Part shown: positions 1 to 6,729 of the stretch, piece after piece
Position numbering within the stretch: the first letter of the stretch is position 1
Layout of the letters: each line of letters opens with the position of its first letter
Assembly (NCBI GenBank): GCA_900466875.1
Contig: UBNQ01000037.1
Coordinates: forward strand, 83,019 to 147,018
DNA from: Hyphomicrobiales bacterium
GTDB lineage: Bacteria > Pseudomonadota > Alphaproteobacteria > Rhizobiales > Rhizobiaceae
Direction of reading: 5' to 3'
Length of the DNA: 64,000 nt
The notes under the pieces: model-generated
What the model saw: the letters and a program-made list of their open reading frames with translations, nothing else
The model's database searches: none
Told to the model about the DNA's origin: nothing
Position numbers and translations under genes: made by a program

Positions 1-21
1 CGTGACAAGGAGGACGACCAC

Positions 22-234
22 ATGGCCAATGCCAGCTCGAAACACATCGGTTCCGGCGCACAGGGAAAAAGCAGCGGCAACGGTGCGATGACCGATATCG
101 ACAAGGCTATTCTCCCCGACAACATGGTCCTGTCCAACCGTGACAAGGCACAGCATAGCCGCGAGCGCGGACTGGACGGCAAGACGGTTCGCAACGAACA
201 GTTCCACGACAACGAAACCAACCATCTGGACTGA
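22..234 (+). CDS. Small hypothetical hydrophilic protein (70 aa)
   Basis: The 70-residue protein is hydrophilic, rich in Asp, Asn and Lys, and has no signal peptide or membrane segment. A strong ribosome binding site (AAGGAGG) sits about 8 bases before the ATG, which makes translation credible. I do not recognise a named family. The protein is the first of several short proteins in the first 2 kb. Its promoter would lie before the window, so regulation cannot be read. Confidence 0.6.
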   Translation: MANASSKHIGSGAQGKSSGNGAMTDIDKAILPDNMVLSNRDKAQHSRERGLDGKTVRNEQFHDNETNHLD

Positions 235-432
235 AATGCTCCAACTTGCGCCACCGTGAACGGGGCGTAAATCAGGATCACCGAATCATTACTTCGATTT
301 AATCTGCCGCCGCTTGAAACGGCGGTGGAACGGAGTAGGCTCATGCCATCGTCGGCTACTGGACAGGGCTCCGGCGACGGAAAGACTGAAGGGGTACCCC
401 GAGTTCTTTCGCCCCCATGATGGAGGCAGAGC
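235..432. other. Intergenic stretch, no gene seen
   Basis: About 200 bases between two small genes. Open frames here on the minus strand have no plausible ribosome binding site and their composition follows the other strand. A GGAAC lies at about 328-332 but no TT sits at the spacing expected for a general-stress promoter. Confidence 0.5.
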
Positions 433-645
433 ATGATTCCGGCAGCAGAAAGCAGTGCTTTCGATCCGAACGACCTGACATTCCTGAAACGTGTGTTCGA
501 CGACGTTTGCGTCGAGCACGGCTTGCATGGCGGCAGCGCCGCAGCCAGCAATGTTGCTGTGACGATGATCCAGCTCTACCAGCGCGGCGTGAAGGACGAA
601 AAAAGCCTGCATCGTCACTTCGATGAGAACAATTTCTTCGGCTGA
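433..645 (+). CDS. Small conserved-type hypothetical protein (70 aa)
   Basis: A 70-residue soluble, mildly acidic protein that looks mostly helical and ends in a Phe-rich tail (NNFFG). The ATG follows a GGAGG at about 421-426. The pattern suggests a compact helical protein of the kind common in rhizobial genomes, but no function can be given. The longer frame starting at 417 is out of phase and is not the gene. Confidence 0.6.
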   Translation: MIPAAESSAFDPNDLTFLKRVFDDVCVEHGLHGGSAAASNVAVTMIQLYQRGVKDEKSLHRHFDENNFFG

Positions 646-706
646 GGCCGTTTGTTTTCATGCGATTGCTGACGCAAACCCGGTGTCCACTTTTGCGCGA
701 CATGCT

Positions 707-1213
707 TCAGCGCTTTGCCTGAAGATCCCGTTCGTCACGCATCAGGAAAACCCGCGTGATGGGATCGAGATTGTCCTCGAGCCACGTGGCCATCGCGGTC
801 TCTTCCGCAAGGATGCGTTCGAACACGGCTTGAGCTTCGGTTTTGCCCAGCTCGTCGGCGGCCGTGATCAGCATGCGGTATGTCGCGATCTCCAGATGCT
901 CGAAGGCATAGGCTTGAGCGGTGAATTTCACCACCTCGTCGCTCATCACCAGCGCCGGGATACCGTGTACGGTCGCGGCGATGCGGCCGGCAATGTCCTT
1001 GAGCGTCGAAGGCGCGCCGGAAAAATCGTTGAGCAGGGTCTGCAGCGCTTCCGCCTGGCTTCGCGTCTCGTCGAGATGCGCGAGCATGCGCGCTTTCAGA
1101 TCGGGATAGTTTTCCAGCCGCCGCGTCTGCGCGGTGAGCGACGTGATCGCCTGCTCCTCCATCGCATGAGCGCTTTTCAGCCAGGCAATGAAATTGTCTT
1201 TCGCATGGGTCAT
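707..1213 (-). CDS. Ferritin-like domain protein (DUF892/YciE type)
   Basis: This 168-residue all-helical protein has the layout of the ferritin-like DUF892 (YciE) family: a four-helix bundle with Glu and His residues (EEQ near residue 18, EHLE near 127, EE near 152) placed where a di-metal site would be. Family members are stress-induced and their chemistry is poorly defined. The start at 1213 is chosen because GGAGGGAGG precedes it; a longer frame to 1327 has no such site. A GGAAC-N17-GGTT element at 1272-1297 on the same strand fits a general-stress promoter. Confidence 0.8.
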   Translation of the reverse strand: MTHAKDNFIAWLKSAHAMEEQAITSLTAQTRRLENYPDLKARMLAHLDETRSQAEALQTLLNDFSGAPSTLKDIAGRIAATVHGIPALVMSDEVVKFTAQAYAFEHLEIATYRMLITAADELGKTEAQAVFERILAEETAMATWLEDNLDPITRVFLMRDERDLQAKR

Positions 1214-1271
1214 AAGCTCCTCCCTCCGTGTCGTCCCGAAGATAATACACGGGCCCGTGATAGCCAGAGGC

Positions 1272-1297
1272 AACCCCGAACCATGGCGGGAAGTTCC
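1272..1297 (-). promoter_or_regulatory. Possible sigma EcfG/RpoE2 promoter for the ferritin-like gene
   Basis: On the minus strand GGAAC (1297-1293) is followed after 17 bases by GGTT (1275-1272). This equals GGAAC-N19-TT, the loose RpoE2 consensus, with one mismatch to the stricter CGTT. It would leave a leader of about 50 bases before the ATG at 1213. Confidence 0.45.
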
Positions 1298-1375
1298 ACC
1301 CAATAATGCGCGAAATCGCCGCGGCATGCCCTCAAGAGATGCAAATGCGGCATATCAGCTCCTGTTAAAAAAGTG

Positions 1376-1400
1376 GGAACCATCACTTGCGCCGAGGGTT
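1376..1400 (+). promoter_or_regulatory. Possible sigma EcfG/RpoE2 promoter
   Basis: GGAAC at 1376-1380, then 16 bases, then GGTT at 1397-1400, that is GGAAC-N18-TT. The predicted transcript start lies just before a GGAGG (1415-1419) that serves the small gene starting at 1425, so promoter, ribosome site and start codon are coherently spaced. Confidence 0.5.
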
Positions 1401-1424
1401 GTCGATGCATTAATGGAGGCGCCG

Positions 1425-1601
1425 ATGATCCCAGATCCAAGAGAGCCCACGGAGCAGCCGCCTATGCCGGCGCCAGGATGGACACCAGATCCGCCGATCA
1501 ACGAACCGGAACCCGACAGGCTGCCCGATGAGGCGCCGGTCCCCAATCCGGATGAGACAAACAGACCGCCCGTCTACATGCCGCCAGGAAATGCGGTGTA
1601 A
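1425..1601 (+). CDS. Small proline-rich acidic protein (58 aa)
   Basis: Roughly a third of the 58 residues are proline, with repeated P-x-P/D-x-P patterns and many Asp and Glu residues, so the chain is probably extended and disordered. There is no signal peptide or membrane segment. The ATG at 1425 is preceded by GGAGG at a 5-base gap. The longer open frame back to 1188 has no ribosome site and overlaps the ferritin-like gene's leader. Function unknown; the gene may be co-transcribed with the membrane protein at 1625. Confidence 0.5.
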   Translation: MIPDPREPTEQPPMPAPGWTPDPPINEPEPDRLPDEAPVPNPDETNRPPVYMPPGNAV

Positions 1602-1624
1602 CCGGCGGCATCGAAGAGAACGAC

Positions 1625-1831
1625 ATGACAGTATCGAGTAAGAGCATGCCGAGCCGCGATGCGTCTCGGTCCCAGCAGCCGGCAGAGTTCAAACCGTGCC
1701 TGTGGAAGCTGCTGGCAGTGACGGCCGGTATTCTGGCCGCCGTATTCGTTGCCATGCAGACGGTCGACGACACCTATCTGGGTTCGTTCGACACCAAGGT
1801 TTCCACGCCACAGATGCAAAAGGCTGGATAA
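1625..1831 (+). CDS. Small single-span membrane protein (68 aa)
   Basis: A hydrophilic N-terminus (about 27 residues) precedes one hydrophobic helix at about residues 28-44 and a short polar C-terminus, giving a likely single-pass inner-membrane protein. The gene starts 23 bases after the proline-rich gene, so the two may share a transcript. Purine-rich GAAGAGAACG precedes the ATG. No family is recognised. Confidence 0.5.
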   Translation: MTVSSKSMPSRDASRSQQPAEFKPCLWKLLAVTAGILAAVFVAMQTVDDTYLGSFDTKVSTPQMQKAG

Positions 1832-1877
1832 CCCGGGTAAGGTTATGCGCAATGGTCTCGCGACCGTCGCGGTCGCG

Positions 1878-1903
1878 GGAACAAAATCCGAAATCTCGGC
1901 GTT
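1878..1903 (+). promoter_or_regulatory. Sigma EcfG/RpoE2-type general-stress promoter
   Basis: GGAAC (1878-1882), 17 bases, CGTT (1900-1903): an exact match to the alphaproteobacterial EcfG consensus GGAAC-N16/17-CGTT. Transcription would begin near 1910. That makes the ATG at 1916 nearly leaderless and favours the GTG at 1940 as the start of the phospholipase D gene. Confidence 0.65.
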
Positions 1904-1939
1904 CATCCGTCAGATATGACGAGGTGGCGCAAGGTGGAC

Positions 1940-3442
1940 GTGAGCAGTTTTTCCAATCCAGATCTGACAGATCCGGTGCTTGAACGCATGCGGGTCATCA
2001 AGCCCGGCAGAAACGTCTGGCGCTCGGCCAAGGCCGAACGCGTCGCATTTCTCATCGACGGAGAGGCTTATTTCAGCCGCCTCGATGAGGTTCTGCGCCA
2101 GGCGCAAAAATCCGTTCTTATCGTCGGCTGGGATTTCAATCCCGATATCCGCCTGCGTCCTCGGGACGAAGGCTCCGAGACCATCGGCACGCTGCTGCGG
2201 CGCATGGTCGAGGAAAAGCCGGATCTCGAAATCCGCATTCTCGTCTGGGGCATGGGGCCGATCTATTCCGGTAAAAGCTTCCGGATGTTCGGCAAGATGG
2301 AATGGGCGGATCACCCGCGCATCGGCTTGCGCTTCGACTTCCGCCATCCGCTGCGCGCAAGCCATCACCAGAAGATCGTTGTGATCGACGACAAGACTGC
2401 CTTTCTCGGAGGCATCGACCTGACGGCCCGGCGCTGGGACGACCGGCAGCACACGATCGTCAATCCGGTGCGCACCGCCCCCGACGGAACCCCCTATGGT
2501 CCGGTCCATGACATGCAGACCGTCGTCACCGGCGACGCGGCAAAGCTGGTCGGTGATGTCGCGCGGCGCAGGTGGAAGAAGACGCATGGCGAGGAACTCG
2601 CGCCCGTGGACGTGCCCGGCCCCGCCCCGTGGCCTTCCGACCTGAAACCGGCCCTGCGCGACTGCCCGGCCGGGCTGGCGCTGACGGAGCCATGGAAATG
2701 GAAAGGCCGACGCGGCCATCGCGAGGCGATCCGCCTGACCCATGACGCGTTGAGGGCGGCCGAACGACATCTCTATATCGAGACGCAATATCTTGCCTCC
2801 TTCGGCGTGGCGCGCACGCTCGCCAAGCGCTTGCGCAAGCAGAACGGTCCGGAGATCGTCGTCCTCGTCACCCGGGAATCCCACGGATTTCTGGAAAAGC
2901 TGATGATGGGTCAGAACCGCACACGACTGATCCGTAGGCTAAAACGCGCCGACCGCTACGACCGGCTGCGGGTCTTTTATGCTGTGACGCCGGACGGCCA
3001 CGGCGGCGAGCGGGAGATCATCGTCCACTCCAAGCTGATCATCGCCGACGACCACTTTGTGCGCGTCGGTTCCTCCAACCTCAACAACCGTTCCGAAGGT
3101 CTCGATACCGAGAGCGATCTGGCGATGGAGCCGCAGGACGCGGCCGGGCGCGAAGCCATTGCAGAACTGCGGATCGACCTGCTTGCCGAACATCTGGCCG
3201 CCGATCCGGCGCTGGTGCGCCGGTATTTCGAGGAAACCGGGTCGCTGATCCGCACCATCGAGATGCTGAATGTCAACGGCCGTCATCTGAAGTCGTTCGA
3301 CGTGGATGTCGAAAAGGGGGAGACGGAATCTCTTCCAGGCACCAGCATCATCGACCCGAAACAGCCCTTCTGGCCCATTCCGCAGATCCAGGCAGGTTTC
3401 CGCCGGCTCGTCTCGCGCTTTTCACCCCATCGAATGTTTTGA
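1940..3442 (+). CDS. Phospholipase D/cardiolipin synthase-like protein (two HKD motifs)
   Basis: The protein carries two HxKxxxxD motifs: HQKIVVIDD (about residues 143-151 from the GTG start) and HSKLIIADD (about 363-371), each followed by the GG/GSSN element of the family. It belongs to the PLD superfamily that includes ClsB (YbhO) cardiolipin synthase and phosphatidyltransferases; it has no N-terminal membrane segments, as in ClsB. The start is set at GTG 1940 because AAGGTGG precedes it and the stress promoter maps just upstream; ATG 1916 is the alternative. The gene converges on the YbhN-like gene with a 21-bp overlap, and an EEP-phosphatase follows, the E. coli clsB-ybhP-ybhN gene set. 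Substrate is inferred. Confidence 0.85.
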   Translation: MSSFSNPDLTDPVLERMRVIKPGRNVWRSAKAERVAFLIDGEAYFSRLDEVLRQAQKSVLIVGWDFNPDIRLRPRDEGSETIGTLLRRMVEEKPDLEIRILVWGMGPIYSGKSFRMFGKMEWADHPRIGLRFDFRHPLRASHHQKIVVIDDKTAFLGGIDLTARRWDDRQHTIVNPVRTAPDGTPYGPVHDMQTVVTGDAAKLVGDVARRRWKKTHGEELAPVDVPGPAPWPSDLKPALRDCPAGLALTEPWKWKGRRGHREAIRLTHDALRAAERHLYIETQYLASFGVARTLAKRLRKQNGPEIVVLVTRESHGFLEKLMMGQNRTRLIRRLKRADRYDRLRVFYAVTPDGHGGEREIIVHSKLIIADDHFVRVGSSNLNNRSEGLDTESDLAMEPQDAAGREAIAELRIDLLAEHLAADPALVRRYFEETGSLIRTIEMLNVNGRHLKSFDVDVEKGETESLPGTSIIDPKQPFWPIPQIQAGFRRLVSRFSPHRMF

Positions 3443-4363
3443 AAAGCGGGTGGGCCGACGACGGTAATAGGCCTCGCTGGCCAGAAATGTCGGCAGGCCG
3501 ATCAGCAACGGAACGAAGAAGTAGAGCACCCGGAACGCAACGAGCGCCCCGATGATCTTTGCGCCGGGAAGGATGCCGAGCATGGTGGCCTCCAGCACAC
3601 CAAGTCCGCCCGGAACGTGACTGATCAGTGACGCGACATTGGCCGTGACATAGGCGCCCGCAACCTCGAAATAGGTGATCGAGCCGAATACCGCCATAAG
3701 CTGGTGGATGGCCGCCGCGACACAGGCAAAATTCAGCGTTCCAATGCCGATCTGGAGAAGTGCCAAACCGAAGGGTGGAGGATCGAGACGCCACTTGCGA
3801 AGCCGCACCGGCACACGCAAGGCACAGAGAAGAAGATAGGCGGCGGGCACGATCAGGCAGGCGAGACCGGCCAGAACCCGGGTCTCCCGGTCGATACCGA
3901 ACAAATCCGTATCTGGCCCAAGATCGAGCAGCAGAACGATCGCGGCAAGGCTCAGGAGCCCCAATGCGACGGTGATGCCGCAAAAACCGATGACTTTTGC
4001 GACCTCTCCGCCCGTCAGCCCCCAGCGCGAATAAAACCGGTAGCGTACAGCGCCGCTGCTGAGTGCCGCCATGCCGACATTATGCCCGATCGACAGCGCA
4101 CAGAAAGACGCAAGCGCTGTCTGTCGCCAGGCGAGCGGCCTTTTGACATAACGGACGGCCAGCGTATCGAAGCCGGTGAGGCACAGATAGGAGCCCGCGA
4201 CGAAGAGCATGGCTCCACAGAGCCTGATGAACGGAATGGCCTCCGCCGCATCCGCCACCTCGTCGAACGTGTAGCGCCCAAGGCTGCGGTAGACGAGGAA
4301 GGCAGCAGCGCAGACGGCGGCAAGGACAGCCAGCTTCAAGATATGCGCCCTGCCGATCATCAT
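3422..4363 (-). CDS. YbhN/UPF0104-type integral membrane protein (LPG synthase TM-domain family)
   Basis: 313 residues with about eight hydrophobic spans and the conserved late GGLGVLEATML segment typical of the UPF0104/YbhN family, related to the membrane part of lysylphosphatidylglycerol synthase. The soluble transferase domain of MprF is absent. Relatives have been linked to lipid movement across membranes; here that is inference. Two adjacent ATGs (4363, 4360) follow GGAGG; 4360 has the better spacing. A perfect minus-strand EcfG promoter lies about 30 bases upstream. The 3' end overlaps the phospholipase D gene. Confidence 0.85.
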   Translation of the reverse strand: MMIGRAHILKLAVLAAVCAAAFLVYRSLGRYTFDEVADAAEAIPFIRLCGAMLFVAGSYLCLTGFDTLAVRYVKRPLAWRQTALASFCALSIGHNVGMAALSSGAVRYRFYSRWGLTGGEVAKVIGFCGITVALGLLSLAAIVLLLDLGPDTDLFGIDRETRVLAGLACLIVPAAYLLLCALRVPVRLRKWRLDPPPFGLALLQIGIGTLNFACVAAAIHQLMAVFGSITYFEVAGAYVTANVASLISHVPGGLGVLEATMLGILPGAKIIGALVAFRVLYFFVPLLIGLPTFLASEAYYRRRPTRFSKHSMG

Positions 4364-4387
4364 GCCTCCTGTCGGTTTCCAGAAGGG

Positions 4388-4412
4388 GGAACGAAAACGC
4401 TCACAAGGTGTT
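4388..4412 (+). promoter_or_regulatory. Possible plus-strand EcfG-like promoter
   Basis: GGAAC (4388-4392)-N16-TGTT (4409-4412) reads toward the EEP gene at 4422. One mismatch to CGTT, but GGAAC-N18-TT is kept. The transcript would start within a few bases of the ATG, so it would be nearly leaderless; hence moderate confidence. Confidence 0.35.
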
Positions 4413-4414
4413 CC
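4390..4414 (-). promoter_or_regulatory. Sigma EcfG/RpoE2-type promoter for the YbhN-like gene
   Basis: On the minus strand GGAAC (4414-4410), 16 bases, CGTT (4393-4390): an exact EcfG match giving a leader of about 20 bases with a GGAGG before the ATG. It overlaps an oppositely directed EcfG-like site almost completely. Confidence 0.6.
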
Positions 4415-4421
4415 CAGCCCT

Positions 4422-5171
4422 ATGCAGTCTCCACCCGCAAAATTGCCGGCCTCCCGCCGCCTGAAACTCCTGACCTATAATGTGCACAGCTGCATCGGCA
4501 CCGACCGGCGCCTTGCACCGGAACGTATCGCCGAAGTGATCGCGGCGGAAAAGCCAGACATTATCGGCCTGCAGGAACTCGATGTCGGACGAAGGCGCAC
4601 GGGTGGCGTGGATCAGGCGCATGCGATCGCCGAAATCCTCAAGATGCAGCATCATTTCCATGCCGCCCTCGATGTCGAGGAGGAACGTTATGGCGACGCG
4701 ATCCTGACGGCGCTGCCGGCCGAACTGGTCAAGGCCGGACCGCTTCCCTCGGTTGGCGAGCAGCGGGGTGCGCTTTGGATCGAGATCGAGGCCGGTGAAA
4801 AACGCCTGCAGGTCTTCAACACCCATCTGGGTTTGAGACGCGTCGACCGGATGCGCCAGGCGGAGGTCCTGCTTGGTCCGGAATGGCTGGGCAGTGATCG
4901 CGTCACCGGCCACCCGGTCGTGCTTCTGGGCGATTTCAACTCCATCCCCTCCAGCCCGCCCTATAAACGGCTTGCCGGGGCGCTGACGGATGTGCGCAAC
5001 ATAGTGGCCGGGCAACTTCGCCCGACCTTCCCCTCGCGCTTTCCGCTTCTGAGGCTCGACCACGTCTTCGTGTCGAAGGATGTCGCGGTCGCGGATGTCG
5101 AAGTGATCTCCACACCACTCGCAAAACTCGCTTCCGACCATCTGCCGCTGATCGCGACGATCGAGATTTAA
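4422..5171 (+). CDS. Endonuclease/exonuclease/phosphatase (EEP) family protein, YbhP-like
   Basis: A 249-residue protein with the full EEP set: Asn in LTYNVH (N20), Glu in QELD (E52), NTH (H135), GDFNSIP (D171, N173) and the terminal SDHLPL (D239, H240). Family members hydrolyse phosphodiester or phosphomonoester bonds in DNA, lipids or inositides; the neighbours (HKD phospholipase and YbhN-like protein) point to a phospholipid substrate as for ybhP, by inference. The start at 4422 is preceded by AAGGTG; an in-frame ATG at 4362 would overlap the divergent gene and is less likely. The 3' end overlaps the next convergent gene by 4 bp. Confidence 0.8.
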   Translation: MQSPPAKLPASRRLKLLTYNVHSCIGTDRRLAPERIAEVIAAEKPDIIGLQELDVGRRRTGGVDQAHAIAEILKMQHHFHAALDVEEERYGDAILTALPAELVKAGPLPSVGEQRGALWIEIEAGEKRLQVFNTHLGLRRVDRMRQAEVLLGPEWLGSDRVTGHPVVLLGDFNSIPSSPPYKRLAGALTDVRNIVAGQLRPTFPSRFPLLRLDHVFVSKDVAVADVEVISTPLAKLASDHLPLIATIEI

Positions 5172-5755
5172 TGCAGCAGCTTGTGGAAGCGCTTTGCCTG
5201 TTTCAGCAACTGGGCAACCGCGCGATCATCCATCGGCTCGCCGCTGACGGCAACCCGGACGACGCGAACGGACTTCGCACCTGATACGCCGAGCCGTTGA
5301 AGCACAAGCTGGAGTATGGCGGCTTCCATGCCGTGATCTACGATCACCACATCCTTGCCCGCATGATCATGGCAGGGACCGTCGCCATCTCCCAGATACA
5401 TGAAGTGCCGGCGTTCAAGCTCCAGGAGCTGGTGCTGGCGTTCGGTATTCAGATAACCGGGAGGCACATGGAATTTCCGTGCCAGATCCTCGTCGATCAC
5501 GGTCTGCGGCACGTCGAGATCGATCACCGTGCCTATCGTCGTTTCGGGATGGCCGGGTGCGGGAATGCGCCCGACGAGCAGAAGGTCGAGTTCGCAGCCG
5601 AGACGCTGCGCCACATCGAAGGCAAGATCGACACTCTGCGGTGAAAGCGCAACGATGACCGTGTCGGCAAGGGAAAGCGCCGACAAGGTGTCGGCCAGTT
5701 CGCGCCCGGCCAAATCACGATCGACGTGACCAGATTGGTGTGTTTCGGGTTGCAT
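5168..5755 (-). CDS. Phosphoribosyltransferase-like protein with degenerate PRPP site
   Basis: The 195-residue protein follows the pattern of the stand-alone PRTase family found near stress genes: DRDLAGRELA at residues 13-22, a central beta-strand VALSPQSVDLA, then LVGRIPAPGHPE, and a PRPP-loop position reading VIVDHGMEAA. In active members these are close to ALPRGGVPVA, VRKLGxPGxPE and VDDGxATG. The second acidic residue and the ATG of the PRPP loop are lost, so catalysis is doubtful; a binding or regulatory role is more likely (inference). GGAGG precedes the ATG. A weak GGAAC-N19-TT site lies at 5801-5822 on the same strand. Confidence 0.65.
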   Translation of the reverse strand: MQPETHQSGHVDRDLAGRELADTLSALSLADTVIVALSPQSVDLAFDVAQRLGCELDLLLVGRIPAPGHPETTIGTVIDLDVPQTVIDEDLARKFHVPPGYLNTERQHQLLELERRHFMYLGDGDGPCHDHAGKDVVIVDHGMEAAILQLVLQRLGVSGAKSVRVVRVAVSGEPMDDRAVAQLLKQAKRFHKLLH

Positions 5756-6073
5756 GAAAATCCTCCTCTCAGAGTTGCTTCATCTCCTTAAAGCGAAAGC
5801 GGCGAGATCCGCCGATTGTTCCGTCACCTTATCATGAAAAAGGGCTCTGGCCGCGGGAAAGGACGACCAGATATCGCGCGGGCGACGTACCGGGGTTGGA
5901 AAAGGCGCAATCGCCGGGGGCGCCGAGAAGAAGGCAGTCGCCGGCTTCAACGCGCGCTCCACCCCGCCTTCGGAAAAATCGAGACGCCCGTCCCCCGACT
6001 TGCTTCTATACGGAAATTATCCGGTCGTATAATACGAGGCACATCGGCAGCAAGAAACGAACGTGACGACCCC
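5756..6073. other. Intergenic region with divergent promoters
   Basis: About 320 bases separate the PRTase-like gene (minus) from the TetR gene (plus). Open frames here lack ribosome sites and similarity to known proteins. The region holds the leader of the minus gene and the palindrome before tetR. Confidence 0.5.
6025..6037. promoter_or_regulatory. Palindrome over a -10-like box, likely TetR operator
   Basis: TCGTAT-A-ATACGA is a perfect inverted repeat with one central base, 36 bases before the tetR ATG. It contains TATAAT (6028-6033), so a bound repressor would cover the -10 region. No convincing -35 at 16-18 bases was seen. Confidence 0.5.
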
Positions 6074-6718
6074 ATGGCACCAGCCCGCCGCTCCTATACC
6101 CGCGCCAGCGAGGCTGAGCGCCGTGAAGACCTGATCGTCGCAACGCTCGACTGTATTGCGGAAGTCGGCATCCAGGGCGCGACCGTGCGCCAGATCGCCA
6201 ACCGCGCCGGCGTCACGGCCGGGCTGATCCGGCATTATTTCACCGGCAAGGACCAGATGCTGCAGGCGGCCTACATTGCCGTGATGAACGGCATGACCGA
6301 GATCGCGGTGACGGCCGCCGACGCGGGCGAGACGGCCTGCGACAGGCTGCGCCGTTTCATCATTGCCAATGTCACGCCGCCGGTCACCGACAGCCGCACG
6401 CTGTCGCTTTGGGCAGCCTTCATCAGCCATATCCAGACCGACCGGACTTTCGCCGCCATTCACCGTGAAAACTATCTCGCCTTCCTGACCGCGCTGGAGG
6501 TTCTTGTGGCGGACTTTTTCGAGGAACGCGGTACACCCGTTTCGGAAAAGGAAAACCGCAGCTTCGCCATTTCGCTGAACGCGCTGATTGACGGGCTGTG
6601 GCTGGAAGGGACGCTCACCCCGGACATGTTTGCCGAAAACGAGCTGGCCGACAGCGCGCTCTCCTCCGTCGAGGCGCTTTTGAGACTGAAGCCGGGTGAA
6701 CTGGCTTGTGAAAGATAG
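6074..6718 (+). CDS. TetR/AcrR-family regulator (BetI-like)
   Basis: 214 residues: an N-terminal helix-turn-helix at about 20-65 (GATVRQIANRAGVTAGLIRHYF) and a helical ligand-binding C-terminal part. The GLIRHYFTGKD end of the recognition helix resembles BetI-type repressors. Start at ATG 6074; the frame extends upstream without a start that fits the palindromic promoter. It is followed after 11 bases by an aminotransferase, so the two likely form an operon repressed by this protein through the palindrome at 6025-6037. The ligand is unknown. Confidence 0.85.
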   Translation: MAPARRSYTRASEAERREDLIVATLDCIAEVGIQGATVRQIANRAGVTAGLIRHYFTGKDQMLQAAYIAVMNGMTEIAVTAADAGETACDRLRRFIIANVTPPVTDSRTLSLWAAFISHIQTDRTFAAIHRENYLAFLTALEVLVADFFEERGTPVSEKENRSFAISLNALIDGLWLEGTLTPDMFAENELADSALSSVEALLRLKPGELACER

Positions 6719-6729
6719 AAGGATACCCC

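Noticed and set aside
328..356. GGAAC before the 70-residue gene at 433 as a stress promoter
   Set aside because: No TT at 18 or 19 bases after GGAAC, so the consensus is not met.
4362..4421. Earlier ATG for the EEP gene
   Set aside because: It overlaps the start of the divergent YbhN-like gene and the promoter element; the conserved domain begins well after 4422.
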